Shown here piece by piece: positions 1-7,305 of a stretch of DNA of 14,419 bases. A model generated the notes under the pieces. The model was not told the DNA's origin. It was given only the letters and a program-made list of their open reading frames with translations, and made no database searches. Location: assembly GCA_041159865.1 (NCBI GenBank), contig JBEAXK010000006.1:1-14419 (forward strand), written 5' to 3'. This DNA is from BJGN01 sp041159865. GTDB taxonomy: Bacteria; Bacteroidota; Bacteroidia; Chitinophagales; Saprospiraceae. Numbering within the stretch: the first letter of the stretch is position 1; the number at the start of each line of letters is the position of its first letter. Both the position numbers and the translations under genes were made by a program.

Positions 1-9
1 GGATATGTA

Positions 10-34
10 AGCCGTGCTTATCACGGTTGGTTTT
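10..34 (+). terminator. possible terminator hairpin of a gene left of the window
   Basis: A 7-bp stem (10-16 with 22-28, including one G-T wobble) closes a five-base loop, and a T-rich stretch ending in TTTT follows on the plus strand. That fits a rho-independent terminator for a plus-strand gene whose body is outside the window. The T run is broken by GG, so it would be a weak one. Confidence 0.35.
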
Positions 35-40
35 AAAAAC

Positions 41-74
41 AAAAAAGCGAAGCCATTGCTGACTTCGCTTGTTT
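41..74 (-). terminator. rho-independent terminator of the tRNA-Ser/tRNA-Pro unit
   Basis: An 8-bp perfect stem, AAGCGAAG (45-52) with CTTCGCTT (63-70), encloses a ten-base loop. Read on the minus strand it lies six bases past the mature 3' end of tRNA-Pro and is followed by a run of T (complement of the A tract from 46 down to 35). The plus-strand side is also T-rich (71-80), so it may also stop transcription coming from the left. Confidence 0.75.
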
Positions 75-79
75 TGTTG

Positions 80-153
80 TCGGGGTACCAGGATTCGAAC
101 CTGGGACCCCCTGCTCCCAAAGCAGGTGCGCTACCGGGCTGCGCTACGCCCCG
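80..153 (-). tRNA. tRNA-Pro (anticodon UGG)
   Basis: Reverse-complementing gives a full cloverleaf: acceptor CGGGGCG, D stem GCGC/GCGC, anticodon stem CCTGC/GCAGG around loop TTTGGGA (anticodon TGG), and T arm CCAGG-TTCGAAT-CCTGG. The 3' acceptor strand is TACCCCG with discriminator A. Acceptor pair 6-67 is a C-A mismatch and 7-66 is a G-U wobble. CCA is not encoded (the next bases read CAA), so it must be added by the CCA-adding enzyme. It lies six bases downstream of tRNA-Ser and shares its promoter and terminator. UGG reads most proline codons. Confidence 0.95.
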
Positions 154-159
154 AAAATC

Positions 160-249
160 TGGCGGTGGAGGAGGGATTCGAACCCTCGGTACCGTTACCA
201 GTACGTCAGTTTAGCAAACTGGTGGTTTAAACCGCTCACCCACTCCACC
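160..249 (-). tRNA. tRNA-Ser (anticodon GCU)
   Basis: The minus strand folds as a class II tRNA: acceptor GGTGGAG/CTCCACC, short D stem GGT/ACC, anticodon loop TTGCTAA (anticodon GCT), a long variable arm of about 18 nt typical of serine tRNAs, and T arm GAGGG-TTCGAAT-CCCTC. The discriminator is G and CCA is encoded at 160-162, unlike the neighbouring tRNA-Pro. The top pair of the anticodon stem (27-43) is a C-A mismatch. It decodes AGC/AGU serine codons and is the first gene of a two-tRNA unit. Confidence 0.95.
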
Positions 250-293
250 GACTATAACTTGAGTGAGAACTAAACGTATTTTAATTAGCGTTG

Positions 294-325
294 CGAAAGT
301 ACAACAAGATTAGTTATCTGCCAAA
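294..325 (-). promoter_or_regulatory. Bacteroidota-type promoter of the tRNA unit
   Basis: On the minus strand a TTTG -33 element (complement of 322-325) is followed after 20 bases by TACTTTCG (complement of 294-301), which matches the Bacteroidota -7 consensus TAnnTTTG at all but one base. The start would fall near 289, about 40 bases before tRNA-Ser. This separates the tRNA unit from dnaA, whose stop codon lies only 27 bases upstream. Confidence 0.6.
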
Positions 326-351
326 CTTTTTAACCACTTTAATTTAAAATT

Positions 352-1767
352 TTAGGTTTCTCTGAGAGAATTCTTAATTTTTTTTTCTAGTTCAAGGACG
401 GTCTCTTTAAAATAGGTATCTGTTTCCATTAAATCCTGAACAGTTTTGATGGAATAAATAACCGTACTATGATCCCTGCCACCGAAGACCTCTCCAATAT
501 TTTTAAGAGACCTGTCAGTCATTGTTTTTGCAAGATACATTGAAAGTTGTCTAGCAATTACTATAGAACGTTTCCGGGTTTTACCAAAAAGTGTTTCAAC
601 TGGTATCTGAAGATGATCAGCGACAAGTTTCTGAATATTTTCAACTGTAATTTCTTTATTAATTTCAGTAACAAAATTCTTTATAACTTCTCTTGCAAGG
701 TCGACATCAATTTCTCTTCTGTTTAAAGAAGCCTGAGCCATCAATAAATTGAGTACCCCTTCTAATTCTCTTATATTATTTTTAATATTATAACAAATAA
801 ATTCAATCACATTTTGAGGAATACCTACGCCCTCCTTCAACATCTTATGCTCAAGGATAGCCATTCGCGTTTCTAGATCGGGTGCTTGTAAATCGGCTGA
901 AAGTCCCCATTTAAAACGAGAAATCAAACGTTCCTCCATGCCATCAAGATCTCTTGGAGGGCGATCTGAAGTAAGAACTATCTGTTTACCCCCCTGATGC
1001 AACTGATTAAAAATGTGAAAGAAAATTTCCTGTGTTTTATGTTTATTGGCCAAAAACTGTATATCATCTACAATAAGAAGGTCGATATGTTGATAAAAAT
1101 TTACAAAGTCATTAACACCACCATTTCGTATTGACTGTATTAACTGATTTGTAAAACTATCAGAAGTAACATAGAGAACAACTTTTGACGGAAACTTCAA
1201 TTGTACTTCATTTCCTATTGCATGTGCCAGGTGGGTTTTACCTAAACCAACATCTCCATAAAGAACTAATGGATTAAAAGAAGTTTGTCCGGGTTTTTTT
1301 GAAATAGCCAAACCTGCGGATCTCGCAAGCCTGTTACAATCTCCTTCGATATAGTTGCCAAATGTAAAATTTGTATTAAGCTGGGCATCAACACGCCATT
1401 TTTTAATACCTGGTATGACAAATGGATTTTTGATTTCATTGGAATTAGAAAAATCAGGATCCTCTTTTTTTTCTGTATTTTTTATTGGTTGATTAAGGTT
1501 ATTTGATTGATTATCATTAACAAGAATTTGGTATTCAAGTCTAACTTTCTCACCAACCTCTTGTCGGATAGTTGATTTTAATAAACCTATATAATGTTCC
1601 TCCAGCCATTCGTAAAAAAATTTATTGGGAACGAGGAGCGTAAAAACTTTATCATCTAAACGAACTGGCCTAATGGGTTCAAACCAAGTTTTAAAGCTTT
1701 GGTTATTCACATTCAAGCGAATATTCCTAAGACACTTTTCCCAAACTTCAGTATGATCTTTCTGCAT
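352..1767 (-). CDS. dnaA: chromosomal replication initiator protein DnaA
   Basis: DnaA binds DnaA boxes at oriC as an ATP complex, melts the origin and recruits the helicase. The 471-residue protein has all four domains: an N-terminal domain with WEKCL and the FKTWFEPI segment (about 1-85), a variable linker rich in N, E and K (86-118), the AAA+ domain with Walker A GDVGLGKT (171-178), Walker B LLIVDD (230-235) and NIRELEG (331-337), and the C-terminal DNA-binding domain ending in the signature GGRDHSTV (429-436). I chose the ATG at 1767 because family members begin just before the WxxCL helix; the longer frame needs a TTG five codons upstream. dnaN is not adjacent, and I see no clear terminator after the stop. 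Confidence 0.97.
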   Translation of the reverse strand: MQKDHTEVWEKCLRNIRLNVNNQSFKTWFEPIRPVRLDDKVFTLLVPNKFFYEWLEEHYIGLLKSTIRQEVGEKVRLEYQILVNDNQSNNLNQPIKNTEKKEDPDFSNSNEIKNPFVIPGIKKWRVDAQLNTNFTFGNYIEGDCNRLARSAGLAISKKPGQTSFNPLVLYGDVGLGKTHLAHAIGNEVQLKFPSKVVLYVTSDSFTNQLIQSIRNGGVNDFVNFYQHIDLLIVDDIQFLANKHKTQEIFFHIFNQLHQGGKQIVLTSDRPPRDLDGMEERLISRFKWGLSADLQAPDLETRMAILEHKMLKEGVGIPQNVIEFICYNIKNNIRELEGVLNLLMAQASLNRREIDVDLAREVIKNFVTEINKEITVENIQKLVADHLQIPVETLFGKTRKRSIVIARQLSMYLAKTMTDRSLKNIGEVFGGRDHSTVIYSIKTVQDLMETDTYFKETVLELEKKIKNSLRET

Positions 1768-1941
1768 TACCCAAAATTCCAAAAAATTTATAAAATCCCA
1801 ATGAATAATAAAATGTGATTTGGATATAAACTATATCTTTTCAAAATTTAATTTCTAAAGGGTTGTAAAAATGCTAAAAAAAAATGAATGCCTCACTATC
1901 AGGATAAAATTATTATCTATATTTTTAATTATAAACAATAT

Positions 1942-1960
1942 TTTATTGGTATTCAATAAA
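1942..1960. other. AT-rich hairpin in the dnaA-ruvB spacer
   Basis: The roughly 216-base gap between dnaA and ruvB is very AT-rich. It contains a 7-bp perfect inverted repeat, TTTATTG (1942-1948) with CAATAAA (1954-1960), around a five-base loop. It could be a weak ruvB terminator, but on the minus strand it lacks a following T tract. I found no consensus DnaA box in this gap. Confidence 0.25.
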
Positions 1961-1983
1961 TTATAAATTTTTATTTTTATTAA

Positions 1984-3018
1984 CTATTGTGTATCAAATA
2001 AACCTAAATTAGGTGCATGAAAAGGAATAGAGAGATGGTTATAAGCTCTTTGAGTTGCTTCTCTACCTCTGGGTGTGCGCTGAATAAAGCCTTGCATAAT
2101 TAAAAAAGGTTCATGAACCTCCTCTAAAGTACCTGCTTCCTCCCCTACGGCTGTTGCTAGCGTAGTGAGTCCAACTGGGCCACCTTTAAATTTATTTATA
2201 ATGGTTGTTAAAATCCTGTTATCCATTTCATCCAGTCCACATTTATCCACTTTAAGTGCCTGTAGTCCATAATTTGCAATATCTAAATCTATAGTTCCAT
2301 TTCCTTTTACGGAAGCAAAATCTCTTATTCTTCTTAAGAGAGCATTGGCAATTCTTGGAGTTCCCCTACTCCTTCGGGCAATTTCTGCGGCACCTTCAGC
2401 CGTCATTGGAAGATTTAACAACTCAGCAGACCTAAATAAAATCTTTATTAAAGTATCTACATCATAATAATCAAGATGAAAATTAATTCCAAATCTTGCT
2501 CTCATGGGTGCCGTCAAAAGCCCCATTCTGGTAGTAGCACCTACTAAAGTAAAAGGATTTAAGGAAAGTTGAATACTTCTGGCACTTGGACCTGAATCAA
2601 TCATAATATCGATTCTAAAATCTTCCATAGCAGAATAAAGATATTCTTCAACAACTGTATTTAGCCGATGAATTTCATCAATAAATAAAACATCATTAGG
2701 TTCCAGATTTGTCAATATACCAGCCAGATCACCAGGTCTCTCAAGGACTGGACCAGAAGTCATTTTTAGACCACATTGCAATTCATTTGAAATAATATGA
2801 GACAAGGTTGTTTTACCTAAACCAGGAGGTCCATGAAGTAAAACATGGTCCAATGCTTCCCCTCTTAATTTAGCTGCTTCAATAAAAACGAGTAAGTTAT
2901 CTACAATATCCGGTTGACCATTAAAATCACTTAATGCTTTGGGCCTCAATGCCTTTTCAATGGTTTTTTCATCCTTACTCAAAGAAGATTGATCAGGATT
3001 CAGCATGGGATTATTCAT
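1984..3018 (-). CDS. ruvB: Holliday junction branch migration ATPase RuvB
   Basis: RuvB is the hexameric motor that, with RuvA, drives branch migration of Holliday junctions before RuvC cleavage. The 344 residues match the family's usual length and order: LRPKALSDFNGQ near the start, Walker A GPPGLGKT (63-70), Walker B DEIH (114-117), the RuvB-specific AMEDFRIDIMI stretch (130-140), sensor 1 GATTR (160-164), the MRARFG segment (172-177), and a C-terminal winged helix including GGPVGLTTLA and PRGREAT. The ATG at 3018 lies a few residues before the conserved core. It stands alone, without ruvA or ruvC beside it, which is common outside the proteobacterial ruvAB arrangement. It is divergent from icd across about 83 bases. 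Confidence 0.98.
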   Translation of the reverse strand: MNNPMLNPDQSSLSKDEKTIEKALRPKALSDFNGQPDIVDNLLVFIEAAKLRGEALDHVLLHGPPGLGKTTLSHIISNELQCGLKMTSGPVLERPGDLAGILTNLEPNDVLFIDEIHRLNTVVEEYLYSAMEDFRIDIMIDSGPSARSIQLSLNPFTLVGATTRMGLLTAPMRARFGINFHLDYYDVDTLIKILFRSAELLNLPMTAEGAAEIARRSRGTPRIANALLRRIRDFASVKGNGTIDLDIANYGLQALKVDKCGLDEMDNRILTTIINKFKGGPVGLTTLATAVGEEAGTLEEVHEPFLIMQGFIQRTPRGREATQRAYNHLSIPFHAPNLGLFDTQ

Positions 3019-3042
3019 AGATTATTTCTTTACTTGTCGGTG

Positions 3043-3050
3043 CTAAATTA
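3043..3050 (-). promoter_or_regulatory. candidate -7 box for ruvB
   Basis: The minus strand reads TAATTTAG here, seven of eight positions of TAnnTTTG, about 25 bases before the ruvB start codon. No TTTG lies at the expected -33 distance, so this is tentative. Confidence 0.25.
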
Positions 3051-3073
3051 CCCTATTTTTCCATATTTTTATT

Positions 3074-3081
3074 TACTTTTG
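3074..3081 (+). promoter_or_regulatory. -7 promoter box for icd
   Basis: TACTTTTG is a perfect match to the Bacteroidota -7 element TAnnTTTG. It ends 20 bases before the chosen icd ATG, so the leader would be about 15 bases. The -33 region is AT-rich with no clean TTTG. Confidence 0.5.
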
Positions 3082-3101
3082 CGCCAACAAAACATGTGAT
3101 T

Positions 3102-4367
3102 ATGTCAGGATCAAAAATAAGTATGGTAAACGGTAAACTTACCGTTCCAAACGACCCAATTATCCCTTTTATTGAAGGTGATGGTACAGGGGCAGACATT
3201 TGGGCTTCATCCGTTCGCGTATTGGATGCGGCCGTACATAAAGCGTATAATGGTACTCGTAAAATTCATTGGTTAGAGGTACTTGCTGGAGAAAAGGCAT
3301 TCAATTTAACAGGAAACTGGCTGCCAGATGACACCATTAAGGATATTGATAACTATATGGTAGCCATCAAAGGGCCCCTTACAACACCTGTAGGCGGAGG
3401 CATACGCTCCTTAAATGTTGCCCTCAGACAACAATTAGATCTATATGCCTGTGTCAGACCCGTACAATATTTCACTGGAGTACCTTCTCCTGTGAAAGAA
3501 CCTCATTTGGTTGATATGGTTATTTTCAGAGAAAATACAGAAGACATCTATGCAGGTATTGAATATTTACATGGAACACCAGAACTCGAAAAATTAAAGA
3601 AATTCCTGATTGAAGAAATGGGGGTTAATAAAATCAGATTCCCTGATACTGTTTCTTTGGGAATCAAACCTGTTTCTGTAGAAGGTACTGAAAGATTGGT
3701 TCGTGCTGCTATTGAATTTGCTATTGATAATAATAAACCCTCTGTTACCTTAGTTCATAAGGGTAATATCATGAAATTTACCGAAGGCAAATTCAAAGAC
3801 TGGGGTTATGAGCTCGCCGAAAGAGAATTTGGCGACAAGGTATTTACCTGGGTTCAATATGATAAAATATTGGCAAAAGAAGGTAAAGCTGCAGCTGATA
3901 AGGCACAAAGTGACGCAGAAGCAAAAGGTCTGGTTATTGTAAAAGATGTTATCGCAGATGCTTTCTTACAGCAAATCTTGCTTCGACCATCTGAATATTC
4001 TGTTATTGCAACGTTAAATTTAAATGGTGACTATATTTCTGATGCTTTAGCAGCTGAAGTAGGGGGTATTGGTATCGCACCAGGTGCAAACATTAATTAT
4101 ATTAATGGAAAAGCTATTTTTGAAGCTACTCACGGTACTGCTCCAAAATACGCTGGGTTAGATAAAGTTAATCCCAGTTCAGTAATTCTTTCCGGAGAAA
4201 TGATGTTAAGATATATGGGATGGAAAGAAGCTGCAAATATGATTCTTTCTTCCATGGAAAAAACAATTGCAGCAAAACAAGTTACTTACGATTTTCATCG
4301 ATTGATGGAAGGAGCTACCTTGTTAAAATGCTCTGAATTTGGAGATGCTCTTATTTCCAATATGTAA
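3102..4367 (+). CDS. icd: NADP-dependent isocitrate dehydrogenase (E. coli Icd type)
   Basis: This cytosolic TCA-cycle enzyme oxidises isocitrate to 2-oxoglutarate and CO2, making NADPH. The 421-residue protein is close to the E. coli enzyme throughout: PFIEGDG near residue 22, the GPLTTPVGGGIRSLNVALRQ substrate segment (91-110), FRENTEDIYAG (142-152, catalytic Tyr150), Lys220 in LVHKGNIMKF, the metal-binding DVIADAF (282-288) and NLNGDYISDALAA. HGTAPKY (344-350), with Lys349-Tyr350, plus Tyr396 and Arg400 mark NADP specificity. Ser103 corresponds to the serine that AceK phosphorylates in E. coli; aceK is not in the window. A Lys/Ala-rich stretch (about 255-277) replaces the shorter E. coli loop. 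I chose the ATG at 3102; a GTG two codons upstream is possible but less likely. Confidence 0.97.
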   Translation: MSGSKISMVNGKLTVPNDPIIPFIEGDGTGADIWASSVRVLDAAVHKAYNGTRKIHWLEVLAGEKAFNLTGNWLPDDTIKDIDNYMVAIKGPLTTPVGGGIRSLNVALRQQLDLYACVRPVQYFTGVPSPVKEPHLVDMVIFRENTEDIYAGIEYLHGTPELEKLKKFLIEEMGVNKIRFPDTVSLGIKPVSVEGTERLVRAAIEFAIDNNKPSVTLVHKGNIMKFTEGKFKDWGYELAEREFGDKVFTWVQYDKILAKEGKAAADKAQSDAEAKGLVIVKDVIADAFLQQILLRPSEYSVIATLNLNGDYISDALAAEVGGIGIAPGANINYINGKAIFEATHGTAPKYAGLDKVNPSSVILSGEMMLRYMGWKEAANMILSSMEKTIAAKQVTYDFHRLMEGATLLKCSEFGDALISNM

Positions 4368-4370
4368 ATA

Positions 4371-4407
4371 AAAAAAGAGACTGTCATTTAAGGCAGTCTC
4401 TTTTTTT
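4371..4407. terminator. bidirectional terminator between icd and the T9SS protein gene
   Basis: A 13-bp perfect stem pairs 4371-4383 with 4394-4406 around a ten-base loop. A-tract and T-tract flanks give a U run in both directions. It lies three bases after the icd stop and 19 bases past the stop of the convergent gene, so it can terminate both. Confidence 0.9.
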
Positions 4408-4426
4408 CTTAAATAATTATAAATTA

Positions 4427-6763
4427 CTATTTTATAATTAACGATTTAACTCCAATTCCTTCCTCACTAATTGCCTGTATATAATAAAATCCTGGGGCTA
4501 CATTCGGAAGATTGAACATAAACGGATTTTTACCCTGAATAAAATCAACAGTTTGTTGTGAGAAAATCCTACCATTTGTATCCATAAATTTCAACAACAC
4601 ATTTTTTTGGTTTTCAGCAAATTGAAGATTTATATAATCAGATGCAGGATTTGGGAATATTGTAAATTGTTCTGTCAACGTATTTAATTCTGGAATATCC
4701 GTATATATTAAATTTGCCACATTTAGTCTTACCACTGGTACGATACCGAATACATTGCCACCAAAACCAACATAAGAATAAGTTTCCTTTGTCAAATCCC
4801 CAGCAATACCTATTAAAGCACCGAATCTAGGTTTTTGCTTCAGTATAGATGCAGTAATCATTCCACCGTAATCAATTTCATCACTTACCGTCATATCAAA
4901 ATTAGCAGTTCCAGAAGCATAATATTCTAACATAACAAGATACTCTGTATTATCCTCAAGTTTTATAGGTTCCAGACCATTATCTTTATTTAAGGGAACG
5001 GTAACTAATGAATCAGGTTCCTCTTTACCACCTATAATATAAAATAAAGTGCCCAGACTTGTTCTTTCAGCAGGTTCTGCATTACCATTAGCATTTGCAT
5101 CTTTCCATTTATAAATATTTAGCACAACTGCCTGATCTTTAAGTTGAGCTGCATTACCCATCATAAAAGAGATACTCTTAATAAACTTATTATTTCCTTT
5201 AGGGATATAATAATAATTGCCAAAAGCCCATGAATGAGGTTCACCCGCGGTCCAACTTGCATCTGCAGGTCTAATGGTTCTGGTTGGACCCAAATCTTTT
5301 GAAAAAGTAGTATCCGTGACAGTAAATAAAAACTCTTTCGTGTTATTGGATGAGTCTGCATCCACTTTATCTGAAAGAATTTCATAATAACCCAAATAAA
5401 CACCTTTTGCCGTCGGAGTAAAAGTTTGTGAAAAAAGCTTATTTTCCACGATACCATTTGCAGGCAGTGTATCATAAATATTCCTTGCTTTAAAGACCTC
5501 TTTAAATCCATTATCTAAAATAGCTACATCTAAAGGAACTTTAAACTGGGTAGCTGCCCCTTTGTTTTCCACATCAGCAAGGAAATTTATAGGTTCTACA
5601 AAATCCCTAGGTGTAGCGGCATTTTGAGGAACAGCAAAAAAACTATTAACCTGAAGATTATAAGCCTCTTGTTCTACAATTTTTACGTCATCTATTCCCC
5701 AATAATAGTAATTTGCCTCATATCTAAACTTAACAATCAAACTTTTTGCGCCACCAGTTTTTGGCATAGGCACCCTTATTAAGGTTTTTTCATTTGCCGC
5801 ATTCGTCGTAACATCTGTATTGATAGCCACACTGTCCCAGGTTACCCCCTTATTTGTGGACCAGCCTACAAAATAATTACTTCTAAATTGTCTTGTATAT
5901 TGATGAAATTCAACACTATATGCTGGAGCAGTAGAATTATTTAAAATAATTTCGGGAGAGATTAACTCGGCAATTTGCGGCGCTGGACAAGGACCCTGAC
6001 CAGAATTGGTACCACACCCTGTATTACTAGAGTTACTGTCATAAAAGTCAGATTCGAAAACCATAGCACCATCAAAACTAGAAGGAGAAGGAAAATAAGT
6101 AACACCTCCGCAGCTTCCATTCATAGCACCATTAGGAGAAAATTTCCAACTTACATTAGGAACTGCGCCACCCGAACATGAAGTAGTTCTTACTGTCCAT
6201 TTATTTAAACCACATCTAAAATCACCCTCGCCAGGGTTGCCACCCCAAACAACTCCAGGAGCACTTTTCGTTGGAGAATCAAATCTTTTTATCGTAATAT
6301 TTAAACCACCAGCCGTAATAAGAGATCTTAATTTATTTCCATCCGCCAATGTCATATTTAAAACGGGAATTTTTACATCGGCACCTGAAGCAGAAGAAGC
6401 CATGGGAAATATTTCTCCTGCTGCATTATTAAAAATAATTACAGCAATAGCTCCTTTGAGTTGTGCATTCAGGGCTTTATCAGAAAATGGACAGGTTCCT
6501 CTGTCTATAACTGCAATTTTACCCGTAAGATTATTATCAACCTGACAGCCTAATGTACTCGCCGAAGGACCCGAAACAAATGCCAGCTCTCCTTTAATCT
6601 GAGTTTCTGTAGAACAATAAGTTGCTCCAAAATTTGCAATCCATGATTTATAACTGCCCGCAACAGAGGCAGGAGCATCAATTATAACAAAATGAGAACC
6701 CTGAGCCATGATATTGTTGACAAAGAGGAATCCCCATAAAAGAATGGTCCATTTATTCCACAT
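4427..6763 (-). CDS. secreted PA-domain protein with T9SS type A sorting domain
   Basis: Predicted to be exported by Sec, then moved across the outer membrane by the type IX system. With the ATG at 6763 it has 778 residues: a signal peptide (1-21, ending NNIMAQ); a protease-associated (PA) domain (about 60-150) with GKIAVIDRGTCPF and GAIAVIIFNN; a beta-rich, cysteine-containing jelly-roll-like region (about 180-365) ending YYYWGIDDVKIVE; a CARDB/Ig-like segment (about 375-485); a second beta-rich domain (about 495-690); and a C-terminal sorting domain (about 695-778) with FTIFPNPASD and terminal KSLIIK. No peptidase catalytic domain is visible, so a function beyond an extracellular or surface role cannot be given. 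The longer frame to 6835 needs a TTG and would bury the signal peptide. It lies 78 bases downstream of the A-type carrier on the same strand. Confidence 0.88.
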   Translation of the reverse strand: MWNKWTILLWGFLFVNNIMAQGSHFVIIDAPASVAGSYKSWIANFGATYCSTETQIKGELAFVSGPSASTLGCQVDNNLTGKIAVIDRGTCPFSDKALNAQLKGAIAVIIFNNAAGEIFPMASSASGADVKIPVLNMTLADGNKLRSLITAGGLNITIKRFDSPTKSAPGVVWGGNPGEGDFRCGLNKWTVRTTSCSGGAVPNVSWKFSPNGAMNGSCGGVTYFPSPSSFDGAMVFESDFYDSNSSNTGCGTNSGQGPCPAPQIAELISPEIILNNSTAPAYSVEFHQYTRQFRSNYFVGWSTNKGVTWDSVAINTDVTTNAANEKTLIRVPMPKTGGAKSLIVKFRYEANYYYWGIDDVKIVEQEAYNLQVNSFFAVPQNAATPRDFVEPINFLADVENKGAATQFKVPLDVAILDNGFKEVFKARNIYDTLPANGIVENKLFSQTFTPTAKGVYLGYYEILSDKVDADSSNNTKEFLFTVTDTTFSKDLGPTRTIRPADASWTAGEPHSWAFGNYYYIPKGNNKFIKSISFMMGNAAQLKDQAVVLNIYKWKDANANGNAEPAERTSLGTLFYIIGGKEEPDSLVTVPLNKDNGLEPIKLEDNTEYLVMLEYYASGTANFDMTVSDEIDYGGMITASILKQKPRFGALIGIAGDLTKETYSYVGFGGNVFGIVPVVRLNVANLIYTDIPELNTLTEQFTIFPNPASDYINLQFAENQKNVLLKFMDTNGRIFSQQTVDFIQGKNPFMFNLPNVAPGFYYIQAISEEGIGVKSLIIK

Positions 6764-6841
6764 AACTAAAAATTTAAAATTAATAGGTAAATATAACCAA
6801 AATAATGACAAAAAAGTTACCTGACTTCTATCCAAAGTTAA

Positions 6842-7192
6842 TTATGCTGAAAAAGAAGTTCCACATCCACAGGTTTCTTTTGCATTTGGATTATTAAAGC
6901 TAAAACCTCTGTTTTGAAGCCCATCTAACCAGTCGATTTCCATTCCAATTAAATAGATGGCATGTGCTTTCTGCATAAACACGGTTAGTCCCTCATATAC
7001 ATAAATTTCATCATTTTCCTTTGGGGTATCGAAGCCTAAAATATAAGAAAAGCCAGAGCAACCTCCACCTTTGACACCAATACGCAACCCATGATTATCA
7101 GAAATATTTTGCTCTACCTTAATTTTGCGCAATTGCTTTAACGCCCCTTCTGTTAAATTTACAGGCAGAGTAGAAACTTGAGTATCATTCAT
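6842..7192 (-). CDS. A-type iron-sulfur carrier protein (IscA/SufA/ErpA family)
   Basis: A-type carriers accept iron-sulfur clusters from a scaffold and pass them to target apoproteins in the cytosol. The 116-residue protein has normal family length and the three conserved cysteines: Cys45 in GGGCSGFSY and Cys108/Cys110 in ETCGCGTSFS. The N-terminal LTEGALKQLRKI helix and LRIGVKGGG strand are also typical. IscA, SufA and ErpA cannot be separated on this evidence, so I give no symbol. An AGGA sequence lies a few bases before the ATG, a rare visible Shine-Dalgarno here. It is divergent from the PLP enzyme at 7306. Other iron-sulfur genes (mrp and the NifU-like gene) lie about 5 kb away. Confidence 0.94.
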   Translation of the reverse strand: MNDTQVSTLPVNLTEGALKQLRKIKVEQNISDNHGLRIGVKGGGCSGFSYILGFDTPKENDEIYVYEGLTVFMQKAHAIYLIGMEIDWLDGLQNRGFSFNNPNAKETCGCGTSFSA

Positions 7193-7210
7193 CTTATCCT
7201 AATTTTCGTA

Positions 7211-7238
7211 CGAATATACAAATTCAAACATAATTTAA
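7211..7238 (-). promoter_or_regulatory. candidate promoter for the A-type carrier
   Basis: The minus strand reads TTTA (complement of 7235-7238), 16-17 bases, then TATATTCG (complement of 7211-7218), seven of eight positions of TAnnTTTG. The start would fall about 10-15 bases before the ATG at 7192. The -33 match is imperfect. Confidence 0.35.
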
Positions 7239-7247
7239 AGCCATACA

Positions 7248-7278
7248 GTTGACTATCACCTAAAATTTATTAATTTTA
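7248..7278 (+). promoter_or_regulatory. candidate promoter for the Tat-exported PLP enzyme
   Basis: GTTG (7248-7251), 19 bases, then TAATTTTA (7271-7278): one mismatch to TTTG and one to TAnnTTTG, at an acceptable spacing. It implies a leader of about 20 bases before the ATG at 7306. The surrounding sequence is AT-rich, so chance matches are likely. Confidence 0.35.
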
Positions 7279-7305
7279 ATTAAAAGATTTAAAGATAAAC
7301 CAAAT

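Noticed and set aside
14..214. Plus-strand open frame of 66 codons
   Set aside because: It is antisense through the two tRNAs and their terminator. The GYQDSNLGPPAP-like peptide is a well-known artefact of translating tRNA genes.
1768..1983. Possible oriC in the AT-rich gap upstream of dnaA
   Set aside because: No TTATNCACA box or cluster was found in the gap. One near-match, TTATCCACT at 2243-2251, is single and inside ruvB. AT-richness alone is normal for spacers here.
5161..5511. Open frame of 116 codons on the minus strand
   Set aside because: It lies wholly inside the T9SS protein gene in another frame, has no recognisable domain, and is of low-complexity composition.
5975..6545. Two plus-strand open frames (5975-6181 and 6237-6545)
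   Set aside because: Both are antisense to the T9SS protein gene. Their translations (Arg/Thr-rich; Pro/Ala-rich) look like reverse reads of a coding sequence.
6764..6835. Longer N-terminus for the T9SS protein from a TTG
   Set aside because: It would place 24 extra residues before a standard signal peptide that begins at the ATG at 6763.
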